A stretch of DNA of 10,846 nucleotides from positions 1 through 10,846 of the forward strand of contig CAJVPP010003755.1 of assembly GCA_910592005.1 (NCBI GenBank). The letters run 5' to 3'. Below the pieces are notes generated by a model that was given only the letters and a program-made list of their open reading frames with translations, had not been told where the DNA came from and made no database searches. Made by a program: the position numbers and the translations under genes. The stretch is from Funneliformis mosseae. Lineage: Eukaryota > Glomeromycota > Glomeromycetes > Glomerales > Glomeraceae. How positions within the stretch are numbered: the first letter of the stretch is position 1; every line of letters starts with the position of its first letter. This document shows, piece after piece, positions 1 to 7,634 of the stretch.

Positions 1-846
1 GAATTTCCTGTGCCAAAAAATGTGAGACAAATTAAAGGATTTCTTGGATTAGCATCATATTATCGAAAATTTATCAAACATTTCTCAAAAATTGCTAAAC
101 CTTTGAATAACTTGATAAAGAAAGGAGTTGAATATGATTAGACCAATGAATGTCAAAATGCATTTAAAACCTTGAAAGAAAAACTAACGTAAGCTCCAAT
201 ATTAGGATATCCAGACTTTGATAAAATGTTTTACCTTTTCACTGACATCTCAGGAATTGGATTAGGAGCTGTTCTAGCACAAAAGAACGATCAAGGAGAA
301 GAGAAAGTGATCGCTTATGCAAATAGAATTCTTAATATTCACGAATAAAACTATAGTGTATAAGAATTAGAATATCTAGCAATCAACTGGGTAGTTGAAT
401 ACTTTTATCACTACATCTCTCTAAAACCCTTTATCTTAATAATCGATAATACAATATTGAAATGATTACAAACTTCAACTGTGAAAAATTGAACTAAAAA
501 AGCTAGATGGCTGTTAAATCTTCAACAATATACATTTTAAGTTAAATACTGTTTAGGAAAAAATAATGCAAATGCTGATGCTTTATCAAGAATTGACCTT
601 GATAATAATGAAGATTCTGACGAAATTGTGGAAACTTACATGATTTTTATACAAACTGATGAAAACTTCGATGAACCAAAAGAAACAGAAATCCAATAGC
701 ATATCTCTTCACCAGAAAATAGTATAGAAGAAAATAATACAGAAGCTTACTTTGAGCAAGAATTAATGAATCAATTTGGAAATCACTCATTGATTACTGT
801 TGGATACCAATGTCTAAAAAATGAAATGACAAAGAAAATATTAAAG
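1..846 (+). pseudogene. Gypsy pol remnant: reverse transcriptase end and RNase H
   Basis: One frame runs from base 1. It begins in the RT thumb/connection with KGFLGLASYYRKFI, a strong Ty3/Gypsy signature. RNase H follows, with its first catalytic Asp at 244-246 in [16 protein letters not shown]; the usual motif is TDAS, so Ala has become Ile. The domain closes with NANADALSR at 565-591. An acidic, weakly conserved linker follows to about 840. In-frame stops are TAG 139, TAA 190, 346, 361 and 538, TGA 463 and 490, TAG 697. Family alignment suggests Trp at 139 and 463 and Gln at 190 and 346. There is no frameshift in this stretch despite eight stops, which is unusual for neutral decay. The frame is lost at about 825-850. 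Confidence 0.92.
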
Positions 847-848
847 TC

Positions 849-1532
849 AAACAAGTAATTGCAAATCAACCAATTACCAAAGGAGGCTCTAAATGCATTG
901 ATTTTTGTGATATTGAAAATCATCACATTCACACGTACTGTAAGGTATACAAACATAATTTGCCTTATGAGATTATTCTTCATGATTGTATTATTAGATT
1001 CGAATGTGGCAAAATTTATTCTGACATGAACCCTAATTATTTAACTAATGACTTATAGTGGACTGAACCCTTACTTATTCAACAAGAAAATGCTTATGCA
1101 CAATTGTTCATCATGCTCCAATAATTTTATCCTATTATCAACAAAATAACAGAGTGAAAACGAAAGTGTCAATATTGTGATTGACAGCTCGAGTTTAAAA
1201 TGGAAGAAAATCAATTTAATCAACTTAAACATTATTTAATTATATCAAATTTACCAAATAATAAGAAATTAGCTAAACAAATTATCAGACAAACAAAACA
1301 TTTTGTTATCCTAAAGAACTAACTTTATAAAAGAAATATGAGAAACCCTAGAAGTTATTTTAAAGTATTGAAAACAAATGAAATAGAAATGATACTCTTT
1401 GCAATACACAATCATCCTACCGGTAGATACTTAGAAATAGGAAAAATTTTCGAAAAGATTAGAGAAAACTATTATTGGTCGCAAATATTTGAAAATGTTA
1501 GAAATTACATTAAAGCTTGTGACTCTTGTTAA
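849..1532 (+). pseudogene. Gypsy pol remnant: Cys/His spacer and integrase zinc domain
   Basis: Frame 3 resumes the polyprotein. It first encodes a Cys/His-rich spacer not found in classical Ty3: KCIDFCDIENHHIHTYCK at about 891-944, HDC near 987 and CQYC near 1170. This may be a zinc-binding insert typical of glomeromycete Gypsy elements; that is my recollection of the family. The integrase N-terminal zinc domain follows at about 1338-1532, with RENYYWSQIFENVRNYIKACDSC. Its CxxC pair is present, but the second zinc His of the HHCC set appears to be Tyr (TGRYLE where relatives have GHLG). Stops are TAG 1056, TAA 1122, TGA 1155 and 1182, TAA 1320 and 1530. The last lies in the CQRRG motif where Gln is expected. 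Confidence 0.88.
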
Positions 1533-1555
1533 AGAAGAGGAAGCTCTCAAAAAAT

Positions 1556-2020
1556 AGTATACTCTTACACCCAATACCAGTAGGAAAGCCCTTTGAAAAA
1601 ATAGGAATAGATTTTGTAGGACCATTACCATTGACCAATAAAGGAAATTGTTATATAATCATAGCTACTGATTATTTAACCAAATGGTCTGAAGCAAGTG
1701 CAACCCCAGCAAATGACGCAAAAACAGTTGTAAAATTTATTTATGAAAATATAATTTGTCGATATGGATGTCCAAATTATATATTTTTTGACTGAGAAAT
1801 ACATTTTAGAAATCAAGTAGTAGAAGGTTTAATGAATAAATTCAAAATTAAACATCTATTATCAATATTATACCATTCTCAAACTAATGGATTAGTTGAG
1901 CGATTCAATAAGATCTTATACGAATCTATAGTAAAAGTAATACAGAATTTATAAGAATAGGATAGCGTTATAAATTATGTTTTATTTGCATATCGAACTG
2001 CGAAAAATTCTACTACAAAG
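1556..2020 (+). pseudogene. Gypsy integrase catalytic core (DDE), broken
   Basis: After a shift to frame 2 near 1550 the reading is HPIPVGKPFEKIGIDFVGPL, the start of a retroviral-type integrase core that joins element cDNA to host DNA. The catalytic triad is visible: Asp at 1610-1612 (GIDF), Asp at 1790-1792 (FFD) and Glu at 1898-1900 (GLVERFN). The second Asp and the Glu are 36 codons apart, giving the classical D-x35-E. Just after the second Asp, the usual RGTHF reads stop-E-I-H-F, explained by CGA to TGA, GGA to GAA and ACA to ATA. YHSQTNG has Ser for the usual Pro. Stops at TGA 1793, TAA 1952 and TAG 1958 inactivate it. FAYRT near 1990 is normal for the end of this core. The frame is lost at about 2022. 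Confidence 0.93.
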
Positions 2021-2021
2021 T

Positions 2022-2403
2022 TATACTATTTTACCTGATTTATGAGAGAGAAGCGAGATTACCAATTATCACCCTTGAAAATATAACTGGAAATAAATTT
2101 GAAAAGCTTAGAAGAAAATAGGCAATAAGTAATAGAAAATGTGATAAAGTACAAGAAAAGCAAAAGAAGCGATATAACTAAAAAATCAAGCGACCAATTG
2201 AATTTAAAATTGAAGATAAAGTTCTTTTATATGACGTTGCCAAAGAGAAAATTTGGACTGGAAAATTGGAAGAAAAATGAAAAGGACCATTCTATATTCA
2301 TAATGTACTACTCAATGGAGTATACAAATTGAGATCTACTGAAGGATGAATTCTTAGAGTACCAATCAATGCAAGTTTACTGAAAATCTATCACAATCGG
2401 TAA
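2022..2403 (+). pseudogene. Gypsy integrase C-terminal domain and end of pol
   Basis: Frame 1 continues with LIYEREARLPI, matching the YGREARLP motif that follows the integrase core. Around 2100-2160 the best frame is unclear and may change twice. From 2191 the reading is RPIEFKIEDKVLLYD, then a KGPFYIHNVLLNGVYKLR stretch. This is the GPY/F-like module of Gypsy integrases, a small beta-barrel implicated in DNA binding and multimerisation. Stops are TAG 2119, TAA 2179 (Gln expected), TGA 2278 (Trp expected before KGP) and TGA 2347. The end at TAA 2401-2403 after SLLKIYHNR is probably the natural terminus, since relatives end within a few residues of this motif. Confidence 0.87.
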
Positions 2404-2492
2404 AATTAGAATCCTGTGATTTATATTTGAGCAAAAAAACTAGAAAATATAAAAGGATGCTGATTAGACCTTGAACCTCAATTTTCCTGAAA

Positions 2493-2846
2493 ATGTTTGA
2501 AAATTTTCAACAAATAAGTCACTTTGTAAGAAAATATCGATAAGACATTGAAAATGTTGAAAAAACTAATAACATGCTAAAAGAAAATGATGTAAAGTTA
2601 CTTTTGATAATTATTGACCTCTGGAAAAAGACCAAGTCAGACAAACTAATGAATTTAATGGATGAAATCTACCAGAAGGAAGAATCTATAAAGAATGAAA
2701 TTCCTGAAGAACTCCTGCGAAAAAGAAAAACACAAAAGAAATATACTCAAGAATTAGGAATTACCCCTATAGCCTTGTCTAAAAGAATTAAAAGAAGAAA
2801 GAAAAATTCTTCGATAAAGCTCAAATCTAAAAAGAGGAAAATATGA
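2493..2846 (+). pseudogene. Small basic ORF with HTH-like C-terminus, one in-frame stop
   Basis: I do not recognise this gene. From ATG 2493 the frame reads MFENFQQISHFVRKYR, then TAA at 2541-2543, then stays open to TGA 2844-2846. Starting at ATG 2574 instead gives 90 uninterrupted residues. The middle (LLLIIIDLWKKTKSDKLMNL) looks like an amphipathic helix. The segment KYTQELGITPIALSKRIKRR fits a short helix-turn-helix, as in LGIT-type DNA-binding modules, and the last 25 residues are very Lys/Arg rich. I infer a small nucleic-acid-binding protein. It starts 90 bases after the Gypsy pol stop, so it could be an accessory ORF before the 3' LTR or a separate gene. The internal TAA fits a mutated Gln codon. 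Confidence 0.5.
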
Positions 2847-3516
2847 TGGGTAAAATTTTAGATAAATTTAATTGGTAGAATATGAAGTCAATTTTATTGC
2901 CATGTAAATCTTCTATGAAGATTATTTTGTCCATTTTATTGTACATCGATCAATTAGATAAATTCTTAGATGTTAACTTTATTGCTTTTGATAATCATGT
3001 AGATCATAGATATCCATTTAGTTGCCTGCAGATCTGGCAATTTTATTGATACAACAACTTTATTACCTAGCGAAATAGTAACTTTAATTCCTTTGATATA
3101 TTTAGTTTAGTTTATTTTATTATTTATTCAACATGTATAAATATCTCTGTATTTTCTTTGAGTTTTGACACCAACGAGATCTTAATCTTTTAGGTACTGA
3201 ACTTATATATTATATTAATAAAGAAGTATAATTAACCAAATATAAAACTTATCCTTCGCAAACCTTTTGAAACTATTATAAATTATCTGCAACCCTTTGC
3301 ATTTGTGCAATCCCTTTAATTATTGTTAGTGAACTTCTTATATGATATTGTATTGATTCGCTATATTAACTTAGAGTCACTGAAGCATAATCTCTGAAAT
3401 ATTTTGAATTATTTTTGTATTTATCTTTGTGTTTATCTTACATGATTATTATTGAGAATAATTCTTTGACGTTATTGTAAATCCTCACCTGTGATTCCTT
3501 AAGTAATTGTCTTAGT
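2827..3516 (-). pseudogene. Unrecognised decayed coding region on the minus strand
   Basis: Reading leftwards from 3516, minus-strand frames have protein-like composition, broken mainly by TAA where Gln would fit. Recognisable blocks are GITGEDLQ and RQRIILNNNHVR, then RLCFSDSKLI, DCTNAKGC (a possible Cys pair), KTQRKYRDIYTC near 3150, KGIKVTISLGNKVVVSIKLP near 3080-3020, and YNKMDKIIFIEDLHGNKIDF near 2900. It ends at TAG 2827-2829. At least two frameshifts are needed, between about 3260 and 3200 and near 2980. It converges on and overlaps the small plus-strand ORF by about 20 bases. I cannot name a family. The plus strand here also has a 56-codon open stretch (2882-3049), but the minus reading is more coherent over a longer span. 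Confidence 0.5.
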
Positions 3517-3572
3517 TTTATTTATCCCTTTTGAGATTTTAAATTGAAGTTACAAAATCAATGTAATAATGT

Positions 3573-4450
3573 AGAACTTATGAATGTAGTTTTTTTGGTA
3601 AACCAGTTTCTAATCAAGTTATTAATATAATTCACCAATGGAAAAGACTATTTAGAAAAATTATGTGTCTATGATATATAAATCTTACTAAACCCAAATC
3701 ACCAATAAAAATAGTTATTACAAGTATTATTGGTCAATATAATTATGCTATGATAGCTGATACAAATTTGTATATTTCTAAATATTATAAATTATCAGAT
3801 AATATAATAGATAAAATCAAATTTTATGTTATTAAAGAAAATATGAGATCAAAACAAATCTTTTCATTATTAGTTGCAAGTTTTTCTGATCAGTATATTT
3901 ATAAAAGAGATTTTTATAATATAATTCAAAAATTTAAATCATCACTTACCAATCAATATCGAGATGCACAAAATATGATCAATAAATTATTTGAGTTAAA
4001 AGATCAAGAATGAATGAATTATTCAAATAAGACTTGATTCATTTGATAATTAACTTATAGAATTATTTTGGATATTACCTAATCAGCATCAATATCTTTA
4101 CTATATAATGATATTATACAAACAGATAATATATATTAAACTAATTAGTTTTATATATATTTAATTCTTGTAATTATAGTTGATAATAATACTAAAAGTC
4201 ATCTTATTGCTTAGTGTCTATTAAAAATAAGACAGGCAAAAGTTATGAGTGATTTCTTAGTTGTCTTCTTCAAGTAACTAATAATAAATCCACCTCTTTA
4301 TATATTCTCAGATGCTAATTCTACTTTATTAAATGTAATAGTATTAAAATTATCTGAAACTCAACATTTTTTTTGTATTTTTTATATTCAAGAAAATTTA
4401 CAAAAGAATTTAGCAGGTAAATTAAAATGAGAATATTAATTATTTTAGTA
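3573..4450 (+). pseudogene. MULE/FAR1-type transposase remnant
   Basis: A single frame, with many stops, carries the features of a Mutator-like transposase with an N-terminal FAR1-type zinc region. RTYECSFFGKP (3573 on) matches the start of that region. The usual CPWHINL motif reads C-L-stop-Y-I-N-L at 3666-3686. The segment 3750-4010 is open for 87 residues, including DAQNMINKLFELKDQE, the conserved stretch before the catalytic domain. Two candidate catalytic Asp remain: TDN at 4125-4127 and SDAN at 4311-4313. The CxxH motif reads CIFY (C-I-F-Y-I-Q-E-N), so its His is Tyr. KNLAGKLK follows, then similarity ends. The third acidic residue is missing, and I found no terminal inverted repeats. 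Confidence 0.82.
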
Positions 4451-4827
4451 GGACAAAAAGGAAGGTTCTAGGGTAAAAATCTGAAATTATATTCAGAAAA
4501 ATTTTCAGTCATATTTTCAAAACCTTCTAGTTATAAGAATTCTTTATTGGATTTAAAACTCTAGCCCAAAATTTGAGAGTTTCTCACTATCCAAATATTT
4601 GATATCAAATTTAGCATTAAATTACCCCACAGAATACCAAGAATAAATTCATTTCTTATAGCATTTCCTAGTCCAATTTTATCTCAAATAATATATCAAA
4701 AAATAATACCATTCTATTTGGATTCGAGATGATATAAGATTGGCAAGAACTGAAGGTTTGAAGCTAAACTCATAAAGTATCTGTAAACTTTTTATATATA
4801 CTATTATTTATGCTATTTTAAAATTAA

Positions 4828-5262
4828 TTCTAAAGCAGATTCATTATCATCTAGTATGATTAAATTTTGGTACTCAACTCGTATGAGTACTAGAAATTTA
4901 TGTATATTCACATTCATTTTCAAAAGCTCTAGACTATATTCTAGTATATCATTAATTTTTTAATATATAGAAAACTATTCTAAAGATGATTCATCCTCAA
5001 AAACTCTAGAATAAAAAATAGTATCAAAGTACCAAAAAATTTCGAATATAGTACCAAAATTTATGTATCATTATTATCAACCTAAAAGCTTGAGATCATG
5101 TTCTAGCATACTAATAAATTTATGATATATAGGAAACAATTCTAGAGCCATTTACTTTACATAACTTAAGATTAAATAAAGTCATATCTCTGATAAGTCT
5201 AACCTTTAGGGTATCAAAATTTCAAGTGGGTATCAAAATTCTAGAAGGAGTACCAAAATTTT
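4828..5262 (+). repeat. Degenerate tandem repeat, about 150-160 bp units
   Basis: Units begin at TTCTAAAG 4828, TTCTAAAG 4978 and TTCTAGAG 5140, giving spacings of 150 and 162 bp. Each is followed by a GATTCAT-like segment and then by TAC/TATCAAA(A)TTT blocks. Before the second and third units lies a shared stretch, roughly AAAGCT(C/T)(T/G)AGA..TTCTAG.AT..TATATAG.AAAC.ATTCTA (4924-4980 and 5091-5142). Identity is imperfect and judged by eye. Confidence 0.5.
4870..4890. repeat. Perfect 7-bp inverted repeat, hairpin-capable
   Basis: GTACTCA at 4870-4876 and TGAGTAC at 4884-4890 are perfect reverse complements around a 7-base loop. It lies inside the first degenerate repeat unit. No run of T follows, so I do not call it a terminator. 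Confidence 0.6.
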
Positions 5263-5364
5263 AATGACTAATTTCTATTTATTAGAGCCCTAAACCGCAA
5301 CCTCTGATAATATTGGGAGACATAAAACCTAAAAGACATAATTAATTAATATTTAAAAAAAACT

Positions 5365-5431
5365 TTTTATAAATATTATATAGTACATAAGATTATATAA
5401 TTAAAGAAAGAAATTTTATAAGTATTATATA
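5365..5431 (+). repeat. Short AT-rich direct repeat upstream of the polymerase remnant
   Basis: TTTTATAAATATTATATA (5365-5382) and TTTTATAAGTATTATATA (5414-5431) differ at one base, with a 49-base period. They sit 15 bases before the proposed ATG at 5446. They could be part of an old promoter or element terminus; nothing proves a role. Confidence 0.5.
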
Positions 5432-5445
5432 TTAATTATGATACT

Positions 5446-5950
5446 ATGATCGAACATATTTGTATTAGATGTGATAAAAGCTATTCTAAATTATGAAAAC
5501 TTAAACAATATAATAAATGACAATTTAAATGTAAACCTATATAAGCTAAAGACCAAAGGGCGCTCCAGTAATCTATGTTTAAGGAAAGAGAGAAACCTGA
5601 ACCTATTCCTAAAATGCAAGCCTCAATTCCAAAAGACAAAAATCAAGGAGGTGATCCTGATCTATCAACCCAAGCATATAGAGAGAGTAAATATATTGAT
5701 AAGCATGTAAGACAGCCTAGAGAGTATTTAAAAATATGGGATGAAAAATTATGCTAAAGATAGATCAAAGTTACTAGTGAAGAATATGATTTGTTACTAA
5801 ACTTAAAAGAATGTCAGCATCTACATCATAATCTATTACAGGCAAATGAAGAGGCTTTCAAAAAAATTATTTCTCAAAAGGAAGAACATTGCAAAATTAA
5901 GCGACAAGACACTTAAAAGCAATTCAAAATCATATTTATACACCTAAGTG
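5446..5950 (+). pseudogene. Polinton-like DNA polymerase B remnant: N-terminal zinc-finger segment
   Basis: I place the start at ATG 5446 because frame 1 then reads MIEHICIRCDKSYSKL. This is a CxxC zinc-finger beginning, followed by QFKCKPI, as in the single finger that opens related fungal polymerase ORFs. The expected finger His appears as Tyr in KLKQYN. After an in-frame TAG (5569-5571) the frame reads MFKEREKPEPIPKMQ, a charged linker, then EEYDLLLNLKECQHLHHNLL and QANEEAFKKIISQKEEH near 5780-5890. These fit a long helical or coiled-coil segment. Other stops are TGA, TAA, TAG and TAA, most at plausible Trp, Gln or Arg sites. The frame is lost near 5900-5980. The assignment rests on continuity with the polymerase motifs downstream. 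Confidence 0.62.
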
Positions 5951-5981
5951 GTAGGAATTTTATTACTAATGAAGAGGTTAA

Positions 5982-7190
5982 AAAGTGGATAAAGAACATT
6001 ATGATCTTAAAGAAGCTAGACTTTCAACATTAGTAGAGATAGAGGCAGAAATCAAACACAATAGGTTGAAAAGAATAGAAAACATACCATTTGTTAAAAG
6101 ACAAGAATATGAAATACAAAAGGAGTATGCTTCTAGGGATCATTTCTGATCGATTTATCATGAAAAAAGGAAAACATATGATTCTGAGGCATATGAAGTA
6201 AAATATATAATAGTTGAGCCTCTCATGATGATATAATTCCTAGAAAGAATCTGTGATTCTGTTAGATCTCACCCTTCTTTAAGATACTTAACTACATGAA
6301 AAGCTATTATTCTATTTATCAAAAATCTAGCATATGCTTTTAATATACGTCAAGATAATGAAAAAGAATATACAGATATCCTATACATGTTTCAGTTAGT
6401 TGCATCAGCTCATAAACAAATTACAAATATTCTTAAAGAAGAGCTTTGAAGAAAAGATCAAATAAAATCAGCAATGGTCATATATGCTATATATATGAAA
6501 TACAAATATCTTAGAAGTGGTGACATAGCAGATAAAAGAAACTATAAAATTACATATTACCATCCATATCATAGAGGAAATATATATATATATTACTCTC
6601 AGAAAATAATATAGATGAGTATATAACTAACTCTGCCAGAGAAATCGATGAAAAAATCAAAAAATACTTGAAGAAAGAGTCTGATAAAATCCTTTTCAGA
6701 CTAAAAATAGTATTAATAGAATCTTATACTTACATTCGAGCTACTGGAGGATCCTATGAGCTAACACCCAAGAGGCTTGCCAATATAAGTACACTATCAA
6801 TCCAGATAATCAAAGTTTTATCAACCCAAAAACAAATGTATTATCTGAAAAATGTCTTCAAGGTACACTTGGATGCTATTTAGCTAATCAGGATAGAATT
6901 ACAGACTATCTTAGTAGATGTATATTTAAAGCAAAAAGTTTTCAAAAATATTTAGAATGTCGTCAAGCTAGATGGAATCCTAATGCCTACTTCAATTTGT
7001 TCACAAACCTTTCAAAAGATTGAGAAAATGAACCCAGATATCTCTATAAATATCTGGAAGTGAGAAGAAGAAACAGGTATTCTAAAATCCATTCTTTTTA
7101 ATAAAAACTATAATAGACAATATATTATCTATCTTATGGCCCTTATAAATATTACAAAATCTGAGGAAGGAAATATAGGTAAAAGAATCA
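5982..7190 (+). pseudogene. Polinton-like DNA polymerase B remnant: long N-terminal region
   Basis: The gene continues over four frame segments: frame 3 at 5982-6600, frame 2 at 6602-6792, frame 1 at 6790-6960, frame 2 at 6962-7190. Conserved-looking stretches are KVDKEHYDLKEARLSTLVEI, KRQEYEIQKEYASRDHF, NEKEYTDILYMFQLVASAHK, RATGGSYELTPKRLANI (near 6738), YTINPDNQSF, EKCLQGTLGCYLANQD and MNPDISINIWK. These resemble the large uncharacterised region before the exonuclease in Maverick/adintovirus-like polymerase ORFs of these fungi. I cannot assign a biochemical role to it. Frame 3 is interrupted only by TGA 6147, TAA 6234, TGA 6297 and TGA 6447; TGA 7061 follows in NIWK-stop-EEETG, where Trp fits. 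Single-base shifts account for the frame changes. Confidence 0.68.
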
Positions 7191-7634
7191 CTTCCTTTAG
7201 ATCAAGAATCTTGATGGATTAGTATATAAGGATAATACTTATAAAGTTAAAAAACATCTTTACAACTAATGTTTCTAAAGCTTTCAATCAGTAAATTCCT
7301 TAGATATTCACTAGCAATAGTGTTTCAGATTGGGCGAAGCCCCTCAAAGAATCACTATTTTTGTAAAAGATGTTAATGATTTCAAAGAGTTTAAGAATTA
7401 TATGTGACAAATCTATACTCTATATGTCATCCTAGCAGATTTTAAGTCTTTAAAAAAGAAATGTAACACATATTATGGTGAAAATATGCAAAAGATTGCA
7501 GAAGAAGCAGCTAATAGTTTTAGCTATAAAATACATTGGATAAATATTGGAGAAACATGAAGCCCTTCTTATATTGCGATGATACCATATGAAGTTAATC
7601 TTACTATGTCATACAGATTGATGAATGATTAATA
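7189..7634 (+). pseudogene. Polinton-like DNA polymerase B remnant: zinc knuckle and exonuclease start
   Basis: Frame 1 reads HFL-stop-IKNLDGLVYK, then a decayed C-C-H-C zinc knuckle. Its first Cys is Tyr (HLYN, then a stop, then CF); the His and last Cys remain in DIH and CFRLGEAPQR near 7330. This precedes VNDFKEFKNY and VILADFKS at 7426-7449. The latter matches exonuclease motif I (DFE) of family-B polymerases, with the catalytic Glu replaced by Lys (AAG 7444-7446, one G-to-A from GAG). EEAANSFSYKIHWINIGET (7501-7557) follows. After a shift near 7562, frame 3 gives PFLY and then QIDE (7614-7625). Coding similarity stops at about 7634, at the insertion. Stops are TAG 7198, TGA 7405, TGA 7558 and others. 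Confidence 0.75.

Larger units (their letters stand above)
1..2403 (+). mobile_element. Degenerate Ty3/Gypsy LTR retrotransposon, 3' part of pol
   Basis: The domain order is end of reverse transcriptase, RNase H, Cys/His spacer, integrase zinc domain, integrase DDE core, C-terminal domain. RNase H before integrase, together with the NADALSR and D-D-35-E motifs, defines Ty3/Gypsy rather than Copia. Gag, protease and most of RT lie left of the window, and no 5' LTR is visible. Reading needs at least three frame changes, near 840, 1550 and 2025, with perhaps two more between 2100 and 2160. It also needs about 20 in-frame stops to be read through, so the copy is dead. The polyprotein appears to end at TAA 2401-2403, just after the LLKIYHNR motif expected at the end of this family. 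I could not delimit the 3' LTR. Confidence 0.93.
4465..5300. repeat. Non-coding repeat block rich in CTAG and TACCAAAATTT motifs
   Basis: No coding signal was found on either strand. CTAG occurs about 12 times between 4465 and 5250, near 4468, 4527, 4561, 4669, 4852, 4890, 4926, 4940, 5006, 5102, 5141 and 5241. That is several-fold above what base composition predicts. The right half holds degenerate tandem units and repeated (T)A(C/T)CAAAATTT blocks near 5051, 5216, 5231 and 5251. It looks like an old MITE or satellite-like repeat. Confidence 0.55.

Noticed and set aside
783..983. Minus-strand ORF of 66 codons.
   Set aside because: It lies antisense to the Gypsy pol linker and Cys/His spacer; low complexity, no recognisable motif.
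1431..1631. Minus-strand ORF of 66 codons.
   Set aside because: It is the shadow of the integrase zinc domain and core on the plus strand.
2141..2332. Plus-strand ORF of 63 codons.
   Set aside because: Most of it is out of frame with the integrase C-terminal domain, whose conserved motifs (KVLLYD, KGPFYI) are in frame 1.
2882..3049. Plus-strand open stretch of 56 codons (MKSILLPCKSSMK...).
   Set aside because: The opposite strand gives a longer, more coherent reading over several blocks; this stretch has no motif and ends abruptly.
3361..3390. Similarity of the reverse complement near 3370-3385 (GTGACTCTAAGTT) to the end of the LTR-like insert near 8127-8139 (GTTACTCTAAGTT).
   Set aside because: Only about 13 bases match and flanking sequence diverges, so it is probably chance.
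5471..5710. Plus-strand ORF of 79 codons.
   Set aside because: It is in frame 2, while the adjacent frame 1 carries the CxxC finger and the linker that continues into the polymerase remnant.
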